From: Gammaproteobacteria bacterium
Lineage (GTDB): Bacteria > Pseudomonadota > Gammaproteobacteria > Burkholderiales > Gallionellaceae
Assembly (NCBI GenBank): GCA_018820925.1
Contig: JAHJNJ010000018.1
Span: forward strand, 1-64,000
Reading direction: 5' to 3'
Length of the DNA: 64,000 bases
Position 1 is the first letter of the stretch, and each line of letters starts with the position of its first letter. A program made the position numbers and the translations under genes. The notes beneath the pieces were generated by a model. That model searched no databases, was not told the DNA's origin, and worked only from the letters and a program-made list of their open reading frames with translations. Positions 41,443-50,423 of the stretch are shown here, piece after piece.

Positions 41443-42435
41443 CTACACCGCGTAGCGCAGCAAAGGCTTTGCGCCAAGCCACAGCTTCCATGCAGCGCCG
41501 CTGGTCAGTTCGACGTGCCGCATATCGTGCTCCCGCAACACATCCAGGCTCAGCCGCTGCAATTTCCCCGCCTGCAACGCCTGCAACAAGGGTTGTGCAT
41601 ATTGCCGTTCGATGTGCAGTACAGCTTCGCGCCAGGCGTAAAGATCGCCGCGTTGCAAAGCTTCGCCCGCAGCATCACAAACCCACAAACCTTTGGCGTC
41701 TTGTCCATCCAGCATCACCTGCAGCGATTCGATCTGCTGCATACCCGCGGCCCGGGTAAATGCGCCGATCAAACCATCATCCCCCCCGACTGCATCGAAC
41801 GCGGGCGCCGACGGCGCCGCCCGGCCGCCACCCCACAACCACAAACTGTTGATGATCGACTCGCCACGCGCCGCACGCAGCAGATTCAACGCGTGCCCAT
41901 GCAGCAACATTTGCACCTCGGTGAGTATCCGTTGCCAGTGCATGGCATCGTCTCCCTGCAGCGGATGGTACCTGGCATCGCGCCACGCCACCTGCCGCAA
42001 CGGCGCATTGGTCAGTTGCGGTTCCGCTTCCACCTGCACATACCAGCGCTGCGGATGCGGCGCAAAAAATTGCAGTCCTGTCCCGGCAAAATGCTCGTTC
42101 AAACAGTCGCACAGCCCCGAGGCCTCTTCCATACTCGCGGTCGCCTGTGGAAACAGCAACATCTGTGCTCCCTGCAAATGCAAATTCACCGGATCGGCGC
42201 ACATCCAGAAGCGCCCCCCCACCTCCAGACCGTCGGCAGCGGCACGAACCGGTGCGACAGATTGCACACCAAACGCGTCACACAGTCTGTCCTCCAGAAT
42301 TTCGGCAGGCAATGCGCTTGCTTTTCCGCGTGCCAGCAACTTTTCCAGCGCAGGCAAATGTAGTCCGGCGCACACTTCGGCGGCGATGTCCTGCGGGGGA
42401 ATCAGGTCGGGAATGATCAAATGGAGTAGTTTCAT
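41443..42435 (-). CDS. Conserved protein, distantly like phosphoglycerate mutase-type enzymes
   Basis: 330 residues, no signal peptide. The INSLWLWGGGR segment near residue 198 is its most conspicuous motif. Similar betaproteobacterial proteins have been annotated as cofactor-independent phosphoglycerate mutase-like, but the metal-binding pattern of that family is not visible here, so I treat the function as unknown. Divergent from lolC. Confidence 0.6.
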   Translation of the reverse strand: MKLLHLIIPDLIPPQDIAAEVCAGLHLPALEKLLARGKASALPAEILEDRLCDAFGVQSVAPVRAAADGLEVGGRFWMCADPVNLHLQGAQMLLFPQATASMEEASGLCDCLNEHFAGTGLQFFAPHPQRWYVQVEAEPQLTNAPLRQVAWRDARYHPLQGDDAMHWQRILTEVQMLLHGHALNLLRAARGESIINSLWLWGGGRAAPSAPAFDAVGGDDGLIGAFTRAAGMQQIESLQVMLDGQDAKGLWVCDAAGEALQRGDLYAWREAVLHIERQYAQPLLQALQAGKLQRLSLDVLREHDMRHVELTSGAAWKLWLGAKPLLRYAV

Positions 42436-42508
42436 ATTGGCAGTTTACCATCCCGCAACACAGGCTCTTGTGGCACACTAACGCCCTTCAATATTTCGAG
42501 CTGCCGCC

Positions 42509-43753
42509 TTGCAACCCTACGAACTCTTCATCGGCCTGCGTTACACCCGCGCCAAACGCCGCAACCATTTTATTTCGTTCATTTCGATGATCTCCATGGC
42601 GGGTATCGGCCTGGGCGTGATGGCGCTGATCGTGGTGCTGTCGGTGATGAACGGCTTTCAGAAAGAAATACGCGCGCGCATTCTCGGCGTCACCCCGCAT
42701 TTGCAGGTCATGAGCGACAGCGGACAGATCAACAACTGGCCGCAGGTGCTGGAAATCGTCGAGCAGCATCCCGAAGTGCGCGCCGCCGCGCCCTATGTCG
42801 CCGGCCAGGGCATGGTGTCGCTGAACGAGAGCGTGCAGGGCGTGATGGTGCGCGGCATTCTGCCTGCTGCCGAACAGCGCCTGACCGCGCTCGGCGACAA
42901 AATGAAAAAAGGCCAGCTGGGCGACCTGCGCGCGGGTGCATTCAATATCGTGCTCGGCGTGGATCTGGCGCGTTCGCTGGGCGCGCATGTCGGCGACAGC
43001 GTGCTGCTTATCACGCCGCAGGGGCAGATCACCCCCGCCGGCATGATTCCGCGCCTGAAACAGTTCCATGTGGTCGGCATTTTCGAGATCGGCATGGCGC
43101 CCTATGACAACGCGCTGGCGCTGATCCAGCTTGAGGATGCGCAAAAGCTCTACCGCCTGGGCGGCGGCGTGAGCGGCATCAGCGGCAGCCTGCGCAACCT
43201 TGACCTTGCGCCGCAAGTTGCCTGGGATCTGGAAGACAAGTTGCCGAAAGATTCTTACGCCACCGACTGGACGCGCCAGAACGCCAACTATTTTGCCGTG
43301 GTGGCGATGGAGAAGAAGATGATGTTCATCATCCTGTCGCTCATCGTGCTGGTCGCCGCCTTCAATATCGTCTCAACCCTGGTCATGGCCGTCACCGACA
43401 AGCAGGCCGACATCGCCATCCTGCGCACATTGGGCGCTTCGCCGAAAAGCATCATGCAGATTTTCATGGTGCAGGGCATGCTGATCGGTCTCATCGGCAT
43501 GGGGCTGGGCGTACTCGGCGGCGTGCTGCTCGCGCTCAACATCGGCACCATTGTGCCCTTCATTGAACACTTGTTCGGCGTGCAATTCCTGTCCAAGGAG
43601 TTCTACTACATCAGCGAACTGCCCTCCGACCTGCAACAGGCGGATGTATTCGTGGTCGCGGGCATGTCCTTCTTCATCAGCCTGATTGCCACGCTCTATC
43701 CGAGCTGGCGCGCGGCCAAGATACAACCGGCGGAGGCATTGCGCTATGAGTAA
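42509..43753 (+). CDS. lolC: Lipoprotein-releasing ABC transporter permease LolC/LolE
   Basis: 414 residues from a TTG; the [23 protein letters not shown] start is the family's standard N-terminus, which decides the start. One N-terminal membrane segment, a periplasmic domain, then three C-terminal segments (MacB/FtsX type). With LolD it releases lipoproteins from the inner membrane to LolA. Overlaps lolD by 8 bp. Only one permease is present, so it may work as a homodimer or with another copy elsewhere. Confidence 0.93.
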   Translation: MQPYELFIGLRYTRAKRRNHFISFISMISMAGIGLGVMALIVVLSVMNGFQKEIRARILGVTPHLQVMSDSGQINNWPQVLEIVEQHPEVRAAAPYVAGQGMVSLNESVQGVMVRGILPAAEQRLTALGDKMKKGQLGDLRAGAFNIVLGVDLARSLGAHVGDSVLLITPQGQITPAGMIPRLKQFHVVGIFEIGMAPYDNALALIQLEDAQKLYRLGGGVSGISGSLRNLDLAPQVAWDLEDKLPKDSYATDWTRQNANYFAVVAMEKKMMFIILSLIVLVAAFNIVSTLVMAVTDKQADIAILRTLGASPKSIMQIFMVQGMLIGLIGMGLGVLGGVLLALNIGTIVPFIEHLFGVQFLSKEFYYISELPSDLQQADVFVVAGMSFFISLIATLYPSWRAAKIQPAEALRYE

Positions 43754-44438
43754 GCAGGATTCCGAATTGGTCATCGCCTGCCACGACCTGCGCAAAACCT
43801 ATACGCAAGGCGATCTGAGCGTCGACGTGCTGAACGGCGTGAATCTCGAAGTGAAGCGCGGCGAGCGCATTGCCATCGTCGGCGCCTCCGGTTCCGGCAA
43901 GAGCACCCTGCTGCACCTGCTGGGCGGGCTCGACACCATCACCGGCGGCAGCGTCAGCATCCTCGGGCAGGATGTCACCACGATGAACGAGACGCAGCGC
44001 GGCGAACTGCGCAACCGTTCGCTCGGTTTCGTCTACCAGTTCCACCACCTGCTGCCCGAATTTACGGCACTGGAAAACGTCGCCATGCCGCTGCTGATTC
44101 GCGGCATGAAACCCGCCGAGGCACATCCGCAAGCGGCCGCCATGCTGGAGCAAGTGGGTCTGGCACAGCGTGTTCGGCATAACCCGGGAGAGCTTTCCGG
44201 CGGCGAACGCCAGCGCGTCGCCGTGGCACGTGCTCTGGTCACCCAGCCTGCCTGTGTGCTGGCCGACGAACCCACCGGCAATCTGGACCGCGCCTCGGCT
44301 TCCACGCTGTTCGACCTGATGCAAACGCTCAACGCAAAACTCAATACCAGTTTCATCATCGTCACCCATGACCTCGAACTCGCGGGAAGGATGCAACGAC
44401 AACTGCGTTTGGTGGATGGCGTGTTGCAGCCAGGTTAA
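43746..44438 (+). CDS. lolD: Lipoprotein-releasing ABC transporter ATPase LolD
   Basis: 230 residues from the ATG at 43746. Walker [10 protein letters not shown], LolD-type [15 protein letters not shown]-loop, signature LSGGERQR and Walker [12 protein letters not shown]. It powers LolC(E). Overlaps lolC. Confidence 0.95.
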   Translation: MSKQDSELVIACHDLRKTYTQGDLSVDVLNGVNLEVKRGERIAIVGASGSGKSTLLHLLGGLDTITGGSVSILGQDVTTMNETQRGELRNRSLGFVYQFHHLLPEFTALENVAMPLLIRGMKPAEAHPQAAAMLEQVGLAQRVRHNPGELSGGERQRVAVARALVTQPACVLADEPTGNLDRASASTLFDLMQTLNAKLNTSFIIVTHDLELAGRMQRQLRLVDGVLQPG

Positions 44439-44546
44439 ATCAGGCTGAAAGAAAACTGGGAGCGCCCAAAATCGTCTGCACTATTGATCCGATGCGAAAA
44501 CAGCGTCCATACCCCGTTCGGCCCGGGTTTGTCGATGGCCTGAAGC

Positions 44547-44578
44547 CATTCATGTTTCGATAAACTCAACACGATCAG
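44547..44578. repeat. Degenerate dispersed repeat
   Basis: Has the layout CATGTTTCGA-TAAACTCAAC of the TTCGA...CTCA repeat family also seen in tilS and at 56583. Confidence 0.45.
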
Positions 44579-44649
44579 CTTTATATCGATCAATCTGATT
44601 GCCATAGGGTGCGTTCGCACATTCCAAAAAGTCACGTGCAACCCTTTGA

Positions 44650-44735
44650 GCCCCCCCTTGTTGCCGGTCTGTCTACACTTCTTCAGGTTTCATCTTCCGG
44701 GTTTTCGGTAACCAATATGCCCGGCTTGGGGGGCC
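44650..44735. repeat. Left diverged direct repeat flanking the zinc module
   Basis: Shares an aligned block (CTTCTTCA...CAATATGCCCGGC) with 48690-48776 in the same orientation, roughly 65-70% identical over ~50 bp by eye. Confidence 0.45.
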
Positions 44736-44969
44736 ATTGCCATTGGTAAATCTGAATGCCTGCTATGTAGTGCCCTCTAGCAGAACTCACAATCGGCCAG
44801 TTTCCCGGCTGCACCAGGAACGGCAACCAGTGTATGGCAGGGAGTTATTTGATTGCCGCTACAGTACTTGTTTGCATTGACTCCTCGTTTTTCCTTTAGA
44901 ATTGCCAACAAGCACTGCCTGATTCTCCGATTTTTCAATTTTTTTCAACTGGAATAATTTTCCGTACCC

Positions 44970-45296
44970 ATGCGTAGCAGCGTGTCCTTCCGCGTCCTGA
45001 TGATTGTTGCCTTGTTGTTTGCACAAATAGGCGGGGTCGCGCACGTTTATTCGCATGTTCTATCCGGGCAATCGATTACAAAGGCTCAGTTGCCTTCGGC
45101 TGACAAAACATCTTCACACGAAGAACATTGCGATTATTGCGCAACCTTTGATCAAATCGCCAGCGCACTCGCCAGCAGCATCGTCAGTTTTACGCCCTTC
45201 CGGAATTTCGACGGCTTGGGGCCAAGTCACTCCTACGCTTACACCTCCATCGCGTCGTTTCCCTTTGCGGCGCGCGCCCCGCCTTGCTCCGCTTAA
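44970..45296 (+). CDS. DUF2946-like small exported protein
   Basis: 108 residues with a signal-peptide-like or membrane segment (residues 6-27). A HEEHCDYCATF cluster near residue 50 supplies His and Cys that could bind metal, as in DUF2946-type proteins found near copper and zinc genes. It precedes zrgA by 58 bp. Weak ribosome binding site. Confidence 0.65.
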   Translation: MRSSVSFRVLMIVALLFAQIGGVAHVYSHVLSGQSITKAQLPSADKTSSHEEHCDYCATFDQIASALASSIVSFTPFRNFDGLGPSHSYAYTSIASFPFAARAPPCSA

Positions 45297-45309
45297 GCCT
45301 TGAATCGTT

Positions 45310-45330
45310 CCTCGCCTGAATCGGGCGAGG
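45310..45330 (+). promoter_or_regulatory. Hairpin between the DUF2946 gene and zrgA
   Basis: CCTCGCC / GGCGAGG with a 7-nt loop, no T-run. Could limit read-through or stabilise mRNA; function not shown. Confidence 0.4.
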
Positions 45331-45354
45331 ATTGTCATGCCTCAGGAGTAAGCC

Positions 45355-45894
45355 ATGTCACAAAAATATCTTTTGTTTGCAGCCCTTGCTGCGCTTATTG
45401 GAAATTCGCCAATTGTTTCAGCCCATGAACTCGGCGCCCATGTGCACGGAGTCGCAACCCTGCAAATCGCAGTGGATGAAAAAAACATGACGCTGTATTT
45501 TTCCAGCCCGCTCGACAACCTGCTCGGATTCGAGCACCTGCCGCGCGATGCCAAACAAAAATCCGCCGTGAAGAACATGGCGGACAACCTCAACAAAGCT
45601 GAGCAACTTTTCATCCCGACTGCGGAGGCGCAATGCACGCTCCAGTCTGTGAAGCTCGACTCCCTCGTGCTCGACCAGAAAAAAGATTCACAGCATCGAG
45701 AGGAATCAGGCGGACATGCCGATCTTGATGGCGAATTCGTCTTTGCCTGCAAACAGACCGGAAAGCTGCATGACCTCGAAGTGAAATTGTTCGACACCTT
45801 TCCCAATCTTCACCAAATGAAAGTTGAGGTCGCGACGTTGAAAAAACAGGCTTCGGCCAAACTCACACCAGACCAGCGGCGCGCAAGCTGGTAG
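45355..45894 (+). CDS. zrgA: Zinc-uptake periplasmic protein ZrgA (DUF2796)
   Basis: 179 residues with a signal peptide ending VSA (about residue 22). It starts with the HELGAHVHGVATL motif, and has a mid-loop with several histidines (QHREESGGHADLDGE) and two cysteines (QCTL and FACKQ). DUF2796/ZrgA proteins act with an ABC transporter in zinc uptake, as in Vibrio. The His loop is shorter than in many homologues. Confidence 0.85.
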   Translation: MSQKYLLFAALAALIGNSPIVSAHELGAHVHGVATLQIAVDEKNMTLYFSSPLDNLLGFEHLPRDAKQKSAVKNMADNLNKAEQLFIPTAEAQCTLQSVKLDSLVLDQKKDSQHREESGGHADLDGEFVFACKQTGKLHDLEVKLFDTFPNLHQMKVEVATLKKQASAKLTPDQRRASW

Positions 45895-45901
45895 GGCGAT
45901 C

Positions 45902-46615
45902 ATGACCAATCACGTTATCCGGATTGATAATCTGGCTTTCCGCTATCCCGATGCGGACAACGTTTGCCTGGATATCCGGGAGCTGCATGCCGAGGCTGGC
46001 GACCGCATCTTCATTTACGGTCCCAGCGGCAGCGGCAAGAGCACGCTGCTCGGGCTGCTGGGTGGCGTACTGACGCCGGAACGGGGAACGATTTCCCTGC
46101 TCGGCCACGAACTGACCACAATGACGCCTTCGGCGCGTGACAGGTTGCGCGCCGATCACATCGGCTTCGTGTTCCAGCAATTCAACCTGATTCCCTACCT
46201 GTCCGTGACGGACAACGTGCTGCTGTCCTGCCGCTTCTCTGCGCGCCGCCACAGTTGTGCGGTTGCCTCCGGCACCACGCTGCATGACGAAGCGACGCGG
46301 CTGCTCGATCATCTCGACATAGCATCTGAATTGCGCCACCGCCCCGTTACGCAATTGAGTGTGGGGCAGCAGCAACGGGTTGCGGCGGCACGCGCATTGA
46401 TCGGGCGCCCGGAAATCGTCATCGCCGATGAGCCGACCTCGGCACTCGATGCCGAACGGCAGATTGCCTTTCTCGAACTGCTGTCGCGCGAATGCATCGC
46501 TGCCAATGCGACGCTGCTATTCGTCAGCCATGACCGCAGGCTCGCTTCCGGGTTCAACCGCGAGATCGCGCTGCCGTCACTCAACCGCGCGCAAATCGCG
46601 CAGGAGGTCGCATGA
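45902..46615 (+). CDS. ABC transporter ATPase of the ZrgA module
   Basis: 237 residues. Walker A GPSGSGKST, Q-loop FVFQQFNLIPYL, signature LSVGQQQRVAAARAL and Walker B IVIADEPTSALD. MacB/LolD-like subfamily. Follows zrgA by 7 bp and overlaps the permease by 4 bp; partner in zinc uptake by context. Confidence 0.92.
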   Translation: MTNHVIRIDNLAFRYPDADNVCLDIRELHAEAGDRIFIYGPSGSGKSTLLGLLGGVLTPERGTISLLGHELTTMTPSARDRLRADHIGFVFQQFNLIPYLSVTDNVLLSCRFSARRHSCAVASGTTLHDEATRLLDHLDIASELRHRPVTQLSVGQQQRVAAARALIGRPEIVIADEPTSALDAERQIAFLELLSRECIAANATLLFVSHDRRLASGFNREIALPSLNRAQIAQEVA

Positions 46616-47874
46616 AATATCTGCTCAGTCTTGCCGTGCGCAGCGCATGGAACCGCAAGCTGACGCTCGGGCTGACCCTGATGTCCGTCGCACTGAGCGT
46701 TGCACTCCTCATCGGGGTCGAGCGCGTACGCCAGGATGCGCAGGACAGCTTCGCCCAGTCCGTATCGGGAACAGACCTCGTGGTTGGCGCACGAACCAGC
46801 CCGGTGCAACTGATGCTGTATGCGGTTTTTCATATCGGCGACGCCACCAACAACATCCACTGGCAAACCTGCAAGGACATCGCAGCGAATCCCCTGGTGG
46901 CCTGGACCATCCCGGTTTCGATGGGCGATTCCCATCACGGATTCCCGGTGGTCGGCACCACAACGGATTATTTCGCGCATTTTCACTATGGCGAGGCCGA
47001 GCCACTGACCTTCAGGGGTGGCAAACCGTTCGCCGGTTTGTTCGATGCGGTCATCGGCGCGGAGGTCGCCGATCATCTGGGCTACCGCATCGGCGACAAG
47101 ATCACGCTGTCTCACGGCACAGGTGACATCGGCCTGACCGAACACGCCGACAAACCTTTCACCGTGACCGGCATCCTCGCGCGCTCGGGCACGCCTGTCG
47201 ACCGCGCTGTGCATGTCAGCCTTGAAGCCATCGAGGCTATCCATCTCGACTGGCAGGGCGGGGCAAAGATTCCGGGATTTTCCATTCCCGCCGAATATGC
47301 AAGCAAGTTCGATCTTACGCCCAAGGAAGTCACCGCCATCCTGGTCGGTCTGAAAAACCGCGCCAGCGTATTCAAGATGCAACGCGCGGTTAATGAGTAC
47401 CCTGCCGAACCCCTGCTTGCGGTACTGCCGGGCGTCGCCCTCGATCAATTGTGGCAAGTCGTCGGCGTGGCGGAGCGCGCCTTGCTCGCGGTATCCGGCA
47501 TGGTCGTGGTGGTCGGATTATGCGGCCTGATAGCGGTCATCCTCGCCAGCCTCAACGAGCGGCGGCGGGAACTGGCTATCCTGCGTTCGGTCGGCGCCCG
47601 GCCGATGGATATTTTTCTGTTGCTGAGCGCAGAAGGTCTGTTCATCACATTGAGCGGCACGCTGATCGGCATGGCCTTGCTCACCGCGTTGACGGCAACT
47701 TTTGCACCCATAATCCAGTCGCACTACGGCCTGATGATAGCGCCCCGGTTTATTTCGCCGGACGAATTTGGATTGCTGGGTATCGTCGTCGGCGTGAGCC
47801 TGCTGGCCAGCCTGGCTCCCGGTTATGGCGCTTACAAGCTTTCATTGGCTGACGGTCTTACACCGCGTATTTGA
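46612..47874 (+). CDS. ABC transporter permease (FtsX/MacB type) of the ZrgA module
   Basis: 420 residues. N-terminal segment near residues 18-38, a periplasmic MacB core of about 230 residues, then three C-terminal membrane segments (around residues 290-315, 335-360 and 380-405). Partner of the ATPase just upstream. Confidence 0.9.
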   Translation: MKYLLSLAVRSAWNRKLTLGLTLMSVALSVALLIGVERVRQDAQDSFAQSVSGTDLVVGARTSPVQLMLYAVFHIGDATNNIHWQTCKDIAANPLVAWTIPVSMGDSHHGFPVVGTTTDYFAHFHYGEAEPLTFRGGKPFAGLFDAVIGAEVADHLGYRIGDKITLSHGTGDIGLTEHADKPFTVTGILARSGTPVDRAVHVSLEAIEAIHLDWQGGAKIPGFSIPAEYASKFDLTPKEVTAILVGLKNRASVFKMQRAVNEYPAEPLLAVLPGVALDQLWQVVGVAERALLAVSGMVVVVGLCGLIAVILASLNERRRELAILRSVGARPMDIFLLLSAEGLFITLSGTLIGMALLTALTATFAPIIQSHYGLMIAPRFISPDEFGLLGIVVGVSLLASLAPGYGAYKLSLADGLTPRI

Positions 47875-47884
47875 GGAAATCATC

Positions 47885-48496
47885 ATGCAATCCATCCGTA
47901 CTCTCCCGTTCGCCGTATTGACCTTGTTGTTGCTTGCCGTGCAGCCCACCAATGCCTTTGCTGTTCCCACCATCGTGAGCGATTACAAAGTCGGGGACAG
48001 GCTGCAACAGCAAGAGGTCAAAACAAAATCGAAATACAGGAAGGTCTCCTGGGATGACCTCATACCGAAGGACTGGGATCCCATGGCTGCCTTCAAGGGA
48101 ATCGATCTTTCCGATCTTTCCAAACTGAAAGACTCCGATCCGCGCGCCCAGGAAGCATTGCAGAAGCTGCGCGAGGCATGGGTCAACGCTCCCATCGCGC
48201 CGGAAATGAACGGCATGCGAATCCGCATCCCCGGTTTCATCGTGCCTCTGGAAGTTACGAACCACCGAATAACCGAATTTCTGCTGGTTCCCTATTTCGG
48301 CGGATGCATACATGTGCCGCCGCCGCCTTCCAACCAGATCATCCATGTATTCCCGCCCAAGCCGCTGAAGAAGGGCATGGAAAGCATGGATGCGGTATGG
48401 GTCAGCGGTACGCTGGAAGCGTTTCCTTCCGACACCGACATGGGCAGCGCCAGCTATCGGATAAAGGCGGAAATCGTCGATCCGTACAAGAACTGA
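47885..48496 (+). CDS. DUF3299 exported protein of the ZrgA module
   Basis: 203 residues from the ATG at 47885. Signal peptide ending AFA (about residue 26). The DUF3299 core includes RIPGFIVPLE, FLLVPYFGGCIHVPPPP and a single cysteine-histidine pair. It is regularly found beside ZrgA-type operons. Periplasmic; role unknown. Preceded by GAGGAAATC. Confidence 0.85.
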   Translation: MQSIRTLPFAVLTLLLLAVQPTNAFAVPTIVSDYKVGDRLQQQEVKTKSKYRKVSWDDLIPKDWDPMAAFKGIDLSDLSKLKDSDPRAQEALQKLREAWVNAPIAPEMNGMRIRIPGFIVPLEVTNHRITEFLLVPYFGGCIHVPPPPSNQIIHVFPPKPLKKGMESMDAVWVSGTLEAFPSDTDMGSASYRIKAEIVDPYKN

Positions 48497-48846
48497 CGTT
48501 TGACGCAAATGAAACATATTGCGGTTTCCATAATTGGCGGCAACGTGCAGAACGCACTACGCCGCTTAATCTATCAATTGCTTCTGCAGACCATCGCTTT
48601 CAATCAAGACCAATTATCCCATCTGCTTCATAATCGATCTGCCGCTGTGGGGTAGGATCGCCCCCCCAGGAAACCGTGCGCTTCCTCCTGAGACAACGCC
48701 CCTCTTGCCAGCCTGAACAAGCTTCTTCAAATTTCCCCATCCCTGTTTCCCCGGAATCAATGTGCCCGGCATGGCGGAGTTTCCGTTGTCTTTCCCCATA
48801 CCGGACACTTCAATAACTTTCCGCAGCGTCTTAAAAATTATTTGCT
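48497..48846. other. Intergenic region between the zinc and iron modules
   Basis: 350 bp with no gene I can support; a short minus-strand frame is not credible. It holds the right copy of the diverged direct repeat (about 48690-48776) and ends at the Fur site. Confidence 0.6.
48690..48776. repeat. Right diverged direct repeat flanking the zinc module
   Basis: Same orientation as 44650-44735; shared core CTTCTTCA...CAATGTGCCCGGC. It could be a remnant of a mobile element end. Confidence 0.45.
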
Positions 48847-48886
48847 AATGAGAATGATTATCATATAGAATGCGAATCATTCTCAT
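48847..48886 (+). promoter_or_regulatory. Double Fur box before hemP
   Basis: ATGAGAATGATT (48848-48859) is an exact inverted repeat of AATCATTCTCAT (48875-48886), and each half also reads as a Fur-like site (GATAATGATAATCATTATC consensus type). It lies 17 bp before hemP, so iron-loaded Fur should repress the hemP-feo genes. Confidence 0.85.
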
Positions 48887-48902
48887 ATTGGAGTTTACAA
48901 AA

Positions 48903-49103
48903 ATGGCTTCAAAAACCGTTCTTCGGAAAGAAGCATGCGCCATCTGCCCGCCCCGGGGCATTGCGTCTGGCGGCCCTGCGCATGCCCTGATACTGGATAG
49001 CGGAATACTGTTTGCCGGTCGCAGCGAAGTCGTCGTCACGCATGGCGCAGACAAATATCGCTTGCGTCTCACGCGTCAGAATCGATTGATTCTGACGAAA
49101 TAG
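48903..49103 (+). CDS. hemP: Hemin uptake protein HemP
   Basis: 66 residues from the ATG at 48903, with GGAG upstream. The C-terminal GRSEVVVTHGADKYRLRLTRQNRLILTK-like block is the HemP signature. HemP is a small cytosolic factor for haem-uptake gene control or haem handling. Fur box directly upstream. Confidence 0.88.
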   Translation: MASKTVLRKEACAICPPRGIASGGPAHALILDSGILFAGRSEVVVTHGADKYRLRLTRQNRLILTK

Positions 49104-49179
49104 CGATTCACCGTTTCTTCAGCCAGCCGTTGCACCAGGTGCATAGCCAGCCAACAACCCACCTAATAAAGGCTTTGCT

Positions 49180-49896
49180 ATGAACCAACAAATACTCAAT
49201 TCCAAAAAACCGCCATGCAAGCTGGCAATGCTTGCCGGCACCGTCGCGATGCTGTCACTGTCGCTCACTCTCCCGGCCCATGCGGAAGGTCCCATGAATA
49301 CCGACGATGCCGGCACACTCGACAAGGGCGGCATGAAGATCGAAGCGATCTTGGGCAAGGACGACCAGGAGAAAGGCGGCGAACTGTTGTTCGGCTTTAG
49401 TCCCCTCGAGAACATGGAAATGGAAATCGGGTTCTCGCGCACCAATGACGGCAGCACGAATCCGGACAACGAATCGAACGGCATCGCCTTTGGCGCCAAG
49501 TGGGTTCCCTACCAGAACGTCACCGGCTGGTCGTTCGGCGCCCGCTTCGACTACGCCCGCTATACGACCGGAGAATATGCGAAACATGGATACGCACTGA
49601 CCGGTCTGGCGTCCTGCCGTCTTGAAAACGGTCAGGTACTGCACATCAATCCTGGTGTGGCGCATTCGCGGACACAAGGTGTGCACGAGACCGTCGGTAC
49701 CTGGGGCATCGGCTACGAGTTCCCGCTGGTCGAGAAGCTGCAACTGACCGTGGAAACCTATGGCGAGGAGCATAGCCGCCCGGACAAGGCAGTCGGCCTG
49801 CGATACGAGGTTTTCGACGGTTTCAAGATCTCGGCGGCAGCCGGGCAAGGCAATGAACACAACTTCGGCCAGGCCGGCTTCGCCTGGGAATTTTGA
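49180..49896 (+). CDS. Outer-membrane beta-barrel-like protein of the iron module
   Basis: 238 residues with a signal peptide ending AHA (about residue 35). The mature part is rich in alternating aromatic/polar strands and ends in a phenylalanine (AWEF), the usual outer-membrane barrel ending. It lies between hemP and feoA in the same direction. Could let iron through the outer membrane; no known name. Confidence 0.7.
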   Translation: MNQQILNSKKPPCKLAMLAGTVAMLSLSLTLPAHAEGPMNTDDAGTLDKGGMKIEAILGKDDQEKGGELLFGFSPLENMEMEIGFSRTNDGSTNPDNESNGIAFGAKWVPYQNVTGWSFGARFDYARYTTGEYAKHGYALTGLASCRLENGQVLHINPGVAHSRTQGVHETVGTWGIGYEFPLVEKLQLTVETYGEEHSRPDKAVGLRYEVFDGFKISAAAGQGNEHNFGQAGFAWEF

Positions 49897-49920
49897 TCAT
49901 TTATATTAGGAGAAACCGCA

Positions 49921-50196
49921 ATGAGTCCTGCTTCCTTTCCCCTCATGATGGCCGACGCGGGCACGTGCGTGACTGTCGTCGCCCTCCTGGGCGGCGCCGG
50001 TCTCGACCGGCGCATGACCGAGATGGGCCTGAACATTGGCGCCGAGTTGGTCGTTCTCCAGCGCCAGGGCGGCGGCCTGGTGGTGATGCGCGGCGCGACG
50101 CGCTATGCGCTCGGCGGCGGCATGGCCCACAAGGTCATGGTCGCTCCGTGCAGAACGCCCACGGCCGATCTTGCCGAAGCGGGAACACTGCCATGA
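49921..50196 (+). CDS. feoA: Ferrous iron transport protein FeoA (first copy)
   Basis: 91 residues with an SH3-like FeoA fold: GLDRRMTEMGLNIGAELVVLQ is the family core. Preceded by AGGAGAAA. Overlaps the second FeoA by 4 bp. Confidence 0.88.
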   Translation: MSPASFPLMMADAGTCVTVVALLGGAGLDRRMTEMGLNIGAELVVLQRQGGGLVVMRGATRYALGGGMAHKVMVAPCRTPTADLAEAGTLP

Positions 50197-50423
50197 CAAC
50201 CCTCGACAAACTGAAGATTGGCGACCGCGCCAAACTGGTCGGCTACACGGAAACCGGCAAGGGTTATCGCCGCAAGCTGCTGACCATGGGCCTGACGCCC
50301 GGCATCGAGATCGGCGTCGTGCGTGTCGCTCCAATGGGCGATCCGGTGGAGATACGGGTGCGCGGCGCATCCCTGTCCCTGCGCAAGGAAGAGGCCGCCG
50401 CACTGGACGTGGAGAAACTATGA
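50193..50423 (+). CDS. feoA: Ferrous iron transport protein FeoA (second copy)
   Basis: 76 residues from the ATG at 50193. A more typical FeoA than the first copy: RRKLLTMGLTPGIEIGVV core and GDPVEIRVRGASLSLRKEEA ending. It is thought to regulate FeoB. Overlaps both neighbours by 4 bp. Confidence 0.9.
   Translation: MTTLDKLKIGDRAKLVGYTETGKGYRRKLLTMGLTPGIEIGVVRVAPMGDPVEIRVRGASLSLRKEEAAALDVEKL

Larger units (their letters stand above)
44439..44969. other. Intergenic region before the zinc module
   Basis: 531 bp with no gene I can support. It contains a degenerate copy of a dispersed repeat at 44547-44578 and the left one of two diverged direct repeats (about 44650-44735). No Zur-like palindrome was recognised. 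Confidence 0.6.

Noticed and set aside
44435-44641. 68-residue minus-strand frame after lolD
   Set aside because: It reads through the degenerate dispersed repeat and has no ribosome binding site or domain.
48614-48808. 64-residue minus-strand frame before the Fur box
   Set aside because: It overlaps the direct repeat copy and has no start signal; the aligned region at 44.7 kb contains a stop.
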